This document shows positions 15,036 through 17,394 of a stretch of DNA of 17,394 bases, in pieces. Each line of letters starts with the position of its first letter. The stretch's first letter is position 1. The notes under the pieces were generated by a model. The model saw nothing but the letters and a program-made list of their open reading frames with translations, did no database searches and was not told the origin of the DNA. The stretch is from an uncultured Alistipes sp. (GTDB lineage Bacteria > Bacteroidota > Bacteroidia > Bacteroidales > Rikenellaceae): the NCBI GenBank assembly GCA_937895825.1, contig CALBKP010000107.1, positions 1 to 17,394 on the forward strand. The letters are read 5' to 3'. Position numbers and translations under genes: made by a program.

Positions 15036-15122
15036 GAACAGGTAAAAATATTGCGAATTTTATGAGTTTTGATAGGATATCAAGGGGAACGAAAAAAATG
15101 GAGAATATTATGTTAATAAAAG

Positions 15123-15158
15123 AGGGTGAAGTACTGTTAACAACAGATACAACACCCT
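15123..15158 (-). terminator. Candidate terminator of the HIT gene
   Basis: On the reverse strand an outer stem AGGGTG/CACCCT (15158-15153 with 15128-15123) encloses an inner CTGTT/AACAG hairpin and is followed by CTTTTATT. It lies about 40 bp downstream of the HIT stop. A smaller 7-bp hairpin spans the stop codon itself (15188-15210). Confidence 0.4.
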
Positions 15159-15196
15159 ATAAATCAATAACTTGAATAGTTATTAACAATCTCTAT

Positions 15197-15580
15197 TTAT
15201 CTTAGAGATTCTGCGATATTTGCGAACTCTTCTGGAGTCAACGAGAGCTTATCCTTGCTGAAATCTACATCTTTTTCGGTGTTCATAGGCACTAAATGGA
15301 TGTGTGCATGGGGTACTTCGAGGCCTAAAACCACCGTAGCGACCTTTTTACATTGGGTAGTTGCCTGAATTTTCTTCGCAATCTGCTTTGCGAATACTAT
15401 CATCTCTGCAAGTTCATCGTCCTCGAGGTCGTAGAAATAGTCAACCTCACGCTTAGGGATTACTAAAGTGTGCCCCTTGGCTAAGGGAGCAATGTCGAGA
15501 AAGGCGAAGAAGCGATCGTTCTCCGCAACCTTGTAACAGGGGATCTCGCCCGCTACAATTCGTGAAAAAATCGTTGCCAT
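15197..15580 (-). CDS. HIT-family (histidine triad) nucleotide-binding hydrolase
   Basis: 127 aa, typical for the Hint/HIT group. The triad H91-A-H93-I-H95-L-V-P is present, with H93 expected as the nucleophile. Upstream are the family blocks MATIFSRIVAGEIPCYKVAE, FLDIAPLAKGHTLVIPK and the helix with DDELAEMIVFAKQIA. HIT enzymes hydrolyse purine nucleoside phosphoramidates and aminoacyl-adenylates in the cytoplasm; the physiological substrate here is unknown. It differs from classic Hint in the short segment after the triad (MNTEKDVDFSKD), which is common in Bacteroidetes members. Same strand as the Rel gene, which ends 168 bp upstream, so read-through is possible. Confidence 0.93.
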   Translation of the reverse strand: MATIFSRIVAGEIPCYKVAENDRFFAFLDIAPLAKGHTLVIPKREVDYFYDLEDDELAEMIVFAKQIAKKIQATTQCKKVATVVLGLEVPHAHIHLVPMNTEKDVDFSKDKLSLTPEEFANIAESLR

Positions 15581-15748
15581 AATTTAGTTTGAAATTTAGT
15601 CCAAAATTTATTACTTTGGGAAATAGTCCGCAGACTACCCCATCTACCTATGTTAGCCACATAAATCTAAATAACCATCCTTACTAAAACAACCACCGCT
15701 ATATGCGACACACCATATAAAAGGTATAGCCGAGATAGCCAAACAGCA

Positions 15749-17394
15749 TCACGTATTAAGCAGTCGCTTTACCCTATCAATACCCTTTATCTTGCGGATG
15801 TTGTCGAGCAACACGTTAAGACTGTCGATGTCCTGAACGTAGATACTTATCGTACCCTCGAAGATTCCATCGTGCGACTGAACGCTTATAGCTCGCATAT
15901 TTATGCTGAAGTCTTGCGTGATAAGTTTCGTTAAATCTAAGATGATTCCCGTACGGTCGATACCACGAATCTCTACGGAGGCAAGATACGACACAGCCTT
16001 CTGCTGCGACCACTTGATATCCTCCTCTTTAATGATGTTACTGCCGAACTGAGCAGCGAGCTTGATGAGAGTATCGCACGTCGACTTGTGAACAATGATA
16101 CGTCCACTCTGCGGGTCACGATAGCCTACGACCTTATCACCAGGAATCGGCTCACAGCACTCTGCCATAACGAACTCGGGCTCAGTCGAAGGAGCATCGT
16201 CGGCAATGGCTGTATCATCGAGCGACACTGCCTCATCATCGAGGTCTATGTCGACATCCTCCTCCTGCTTGCTGCCCGGGATAAGGAGTTTCCAAAACTT
16301 CAATATCTTTCGTGACGAGTTCTCCTTGAGAAGCTTGCCCAGGTTATCGAGGCTGATGATACCAGCACCAATCTTGCTATACAACTCATCCTTGTTGCTA
16401 CACTGGTACGCAGGCATCAGCTTACGCAGCACCCGACCACTGAGCGTGACGTTATGCTCCGACAGACGCTCTTCAAGTAGCTGCATGCCATACTCCACAC
16501 TGTTGTCATGCTCGCTCTTGAGGAAATCTTGTATCGACTGACGAGCCTTACTCGTGACAACGACACTGAGCCACTCGGCCTTCGGGCGGCCATTCTCTGC
16601 TGTGATGACCTCCACCTGGTCGCCGCTATTTAGACGCGCGGTAACAGGCATGGTGCGGTAGTTAACCTTAGCACCAATGGCGTGGTCACCAATCTTAGTG
16701 TGTATCTCGTAGGCAAAGTCGAGCACAGTAGCGCCGTACGGCAGCGAGTGAGGCTCGCCCTTAGGCGTGAAGACCACTATATCGCTCTTGTACAGCGCCA
16801 GTTTGAAGTTATCCAGGAACTCCAGGGCATTCTCCGTGGGGCTGTTGAGTGCCTCGCGCACCTTGCGTAGCCACTTGTCAAGGCCATCCTCTTCCTGAGC
16901 AATCGAAGCGTGCTTATACTTCCAGTGTGCCGCGAAGCCTCGCTCTGCGATGTCGTCCATACGCTCAGTACGCACCTGCACCTCTACCCATATACCATCA
17001 GGCCCCATCACCGTTGAGTGCAGCGCCTCATAGCCATTCGACTTGGGTATGCTTATCCAGTCGCGTAGGCGGTCGGGCTTGGGGGTGTAGATATCCGTGA
17101 CACACGAGTACACCTGCCAGCACTGCGTCTTCTCCGAGGGGAAGGGCAGAGCCTTAAACACGATACGTATGGCGAAAAGGTCGTAGACCTCCTCGAAGGG
17201 TATCTCCTTGCGGCGCATCTTGTTCCAGATGGAGTAGACACTCTTCACGCGCGCCGTCATCTCGTACTGAAACTTATTCTTGTCAAGCACCTCTCGGATA
17301 GGTGCCATGAAGCGCTCGATATACTGCTGACGTTCCGAGCGTGTCTCTTCAATCTTACGCTCTATCTCAGCATACTCCTCCGGAAACCGATACT
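15749..17394 (-). CDS. (p)ppGpp synthetase/hydrolase of the Rel/SpoT family, 5' end beyond window
   Basis: 548 complete codons are visible; the reading frame continues past 17394 (YRFPEEYAEIERKIEETR) beyond the first internal Met at 17308. The N-terminal HD hydrolase domain is therefore outside. The synthetase domain shows YDLFAIRIVF, SIPKSNGYEALHSTV and VEVQVRTERMDDIAERG.AAHWKYK. The specificity loop reads DRLRDWIS: RLRD stands where bifunctional Rel enzymes have RxKD and RelA has ExDD, so a bifunctional Rel is likely. A TGS domain follows (VFTPKGEPHSLPYGATVLDFA), then a helical region, an acidic insert (EEDVDIDLDDEAVSLDD), the Cys-rich zinc-finger domain (AECCEPIPGDKVVGY...HKSTCDTL), and a C-terminal ACT domain. 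It controls the stringent response at the ribosome. Confidence 0.95.
   Translation of the reverse strand, partial: YRFPEEYAEIERKIEETRSERQQYIERFMAPIREVLDKNKFQYEMTARVKSVYSIWNKMRRKEIPFEEVYDLFAIRIVFKALPFPSEKTQCWQVYSCVTDIYTPKPDRLRDWISIPKSNGYEALHSTVMGPDGIWVEVQVRTERMDDIAERGFAAHWKYKHASIAQEEDGLDKWLRKVREALNSPTENALEFLDNFKLALYKSDIVVFTPKGEPHSLPYGATVLDFAYEIHTKIGDHAIGAKVNYRTMPVTARLNSGDQVEVITAENGRPKAEWLSVVVTSKARQSIQDFLKSEHDNSVEYGMQLLEERLSEHNVTLSGRVLRKLMPAYQCSNKDELYSKIGAGIISLDNLGKLLKENSSRKILKFWKLLIPGSKQEEDVDIDLDDEAVSLDDTAIADDAPSTEPEFVMAECCEPIPGDKVVGYRDPQSGRIIVHKSTCDTLIKLAAQFGSNIIKEEDIKWSQQKAVSYLASVEIRGIDRTGIILDLTKLITQDFSINMRAISVQSHDGIFEGTISIYVQDIDSLNVLLDNIRKIKGIDRVKRLLNT

Larger units (their letters stand above)
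14548..15122. repeat. AT-rich non-coding region with clustered TTTGTAA/TTACAAA heptamers
   Basis: About 575 bp without a supportable gene. It holds seven exact heptamers, at 14560-14566, 14582-14588, 14601-14607, 14642-14648, 14905-14911, 14973-14979 and 15016-15022. TTAACAA motifs occur at 14627, 14755 and 14939, with two more at 15137 and 15183. A 7-bp inverted repeat (ATCACCT at 14828-14834, AGGTGAT at 14876-14882) is also present. Well under one heptamer would be expected by chance at this base composition (rough estimate). These may be operators for the adjacent XRE regulator, or part of another protein-binding region. Confidence 0.6.

Noticed and set aside
14548..15190. Replication origin (oriC) in the AT-rich repeat region
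   Set aside because: No TTATCCACA-type DnaA boxes found and no dnaA or dnaN nearby. The heptamers fit regulator operators better, so I do not call an origin.

Overview
The window looks like a chromosomal segment of a member of the Bacteroidales. The evidence is the Bacteroidetes-type promoters (TTTG about 20 nt upstream of TAnnTTTG), weak or absent Shine-Dalgarno sequences, fimbrillin-like and acidic-tailed lipoproteins, and typical Bacteroidales versions of Der, PhoH, PepD, UvrB and Rel. I cannot assign a genus from the sequence alone.

Left part (1-5228): the 5' two thirds of der (EngA GTPase) runs leftward off the window. A divergent promoter region separates it from a probable rightward operon: a small outer-membrane beta-barrel protein with a histidine-rich N-terminus, a PhoH-family ATPase, the M20 aminoacyl-histidine dipeptidase pepD, and a DagK/YegS-type lipid kinase. 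Gaps are 15-27 bp, and the operon is closed by a 14-bp perfect hairpin.

Centre (5333-11681): this accessory operon is the most interesting part. It runs from a lipoprotein with about four FN3-like domains, to a lipoprotein with four Ig-like repeats ending in a cysteine protease of the IdeS/Mac type (MEROPS C66, streptococcal immunoglobulin G-cleaving enzyme), to a 39-codon small ORF whose middle forms a strong hairpin, to a second lipoprotein in which a fimbrillin-like domain and one Ig-like repeat precede a second IdeS-type protease. The two protease domains share a 546-bp block with no differences and then drop sharply to about 87% identity. This pattern suggests recent gene conversion. The whole looks like a surface-displayed protease system, plausibly aimed at host immunoglobulin; the substrate is inferred. 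A 14-bp hairpin terminator ends the operon.

Right part (11744-17394): uvrB (excinuclease subunit B), then three leftward genes: a small XRE-type regulator, a HIT-family hydrolase, and the 3' three quarters or so of a Rel/SpoT (p)ppGpp synthetase/hydrolase that runs off the right edge. Between the regulator and the HIT gene lies about 650 bp of AT-rich non-coding DNA with seven exact copies of TTTGTAA/TTACAAA, several TTAACAA motifs and a near-perfect 26-bp palindrome. Two of the heptamers flank the regulator's own promoter, which suggests operator sites.
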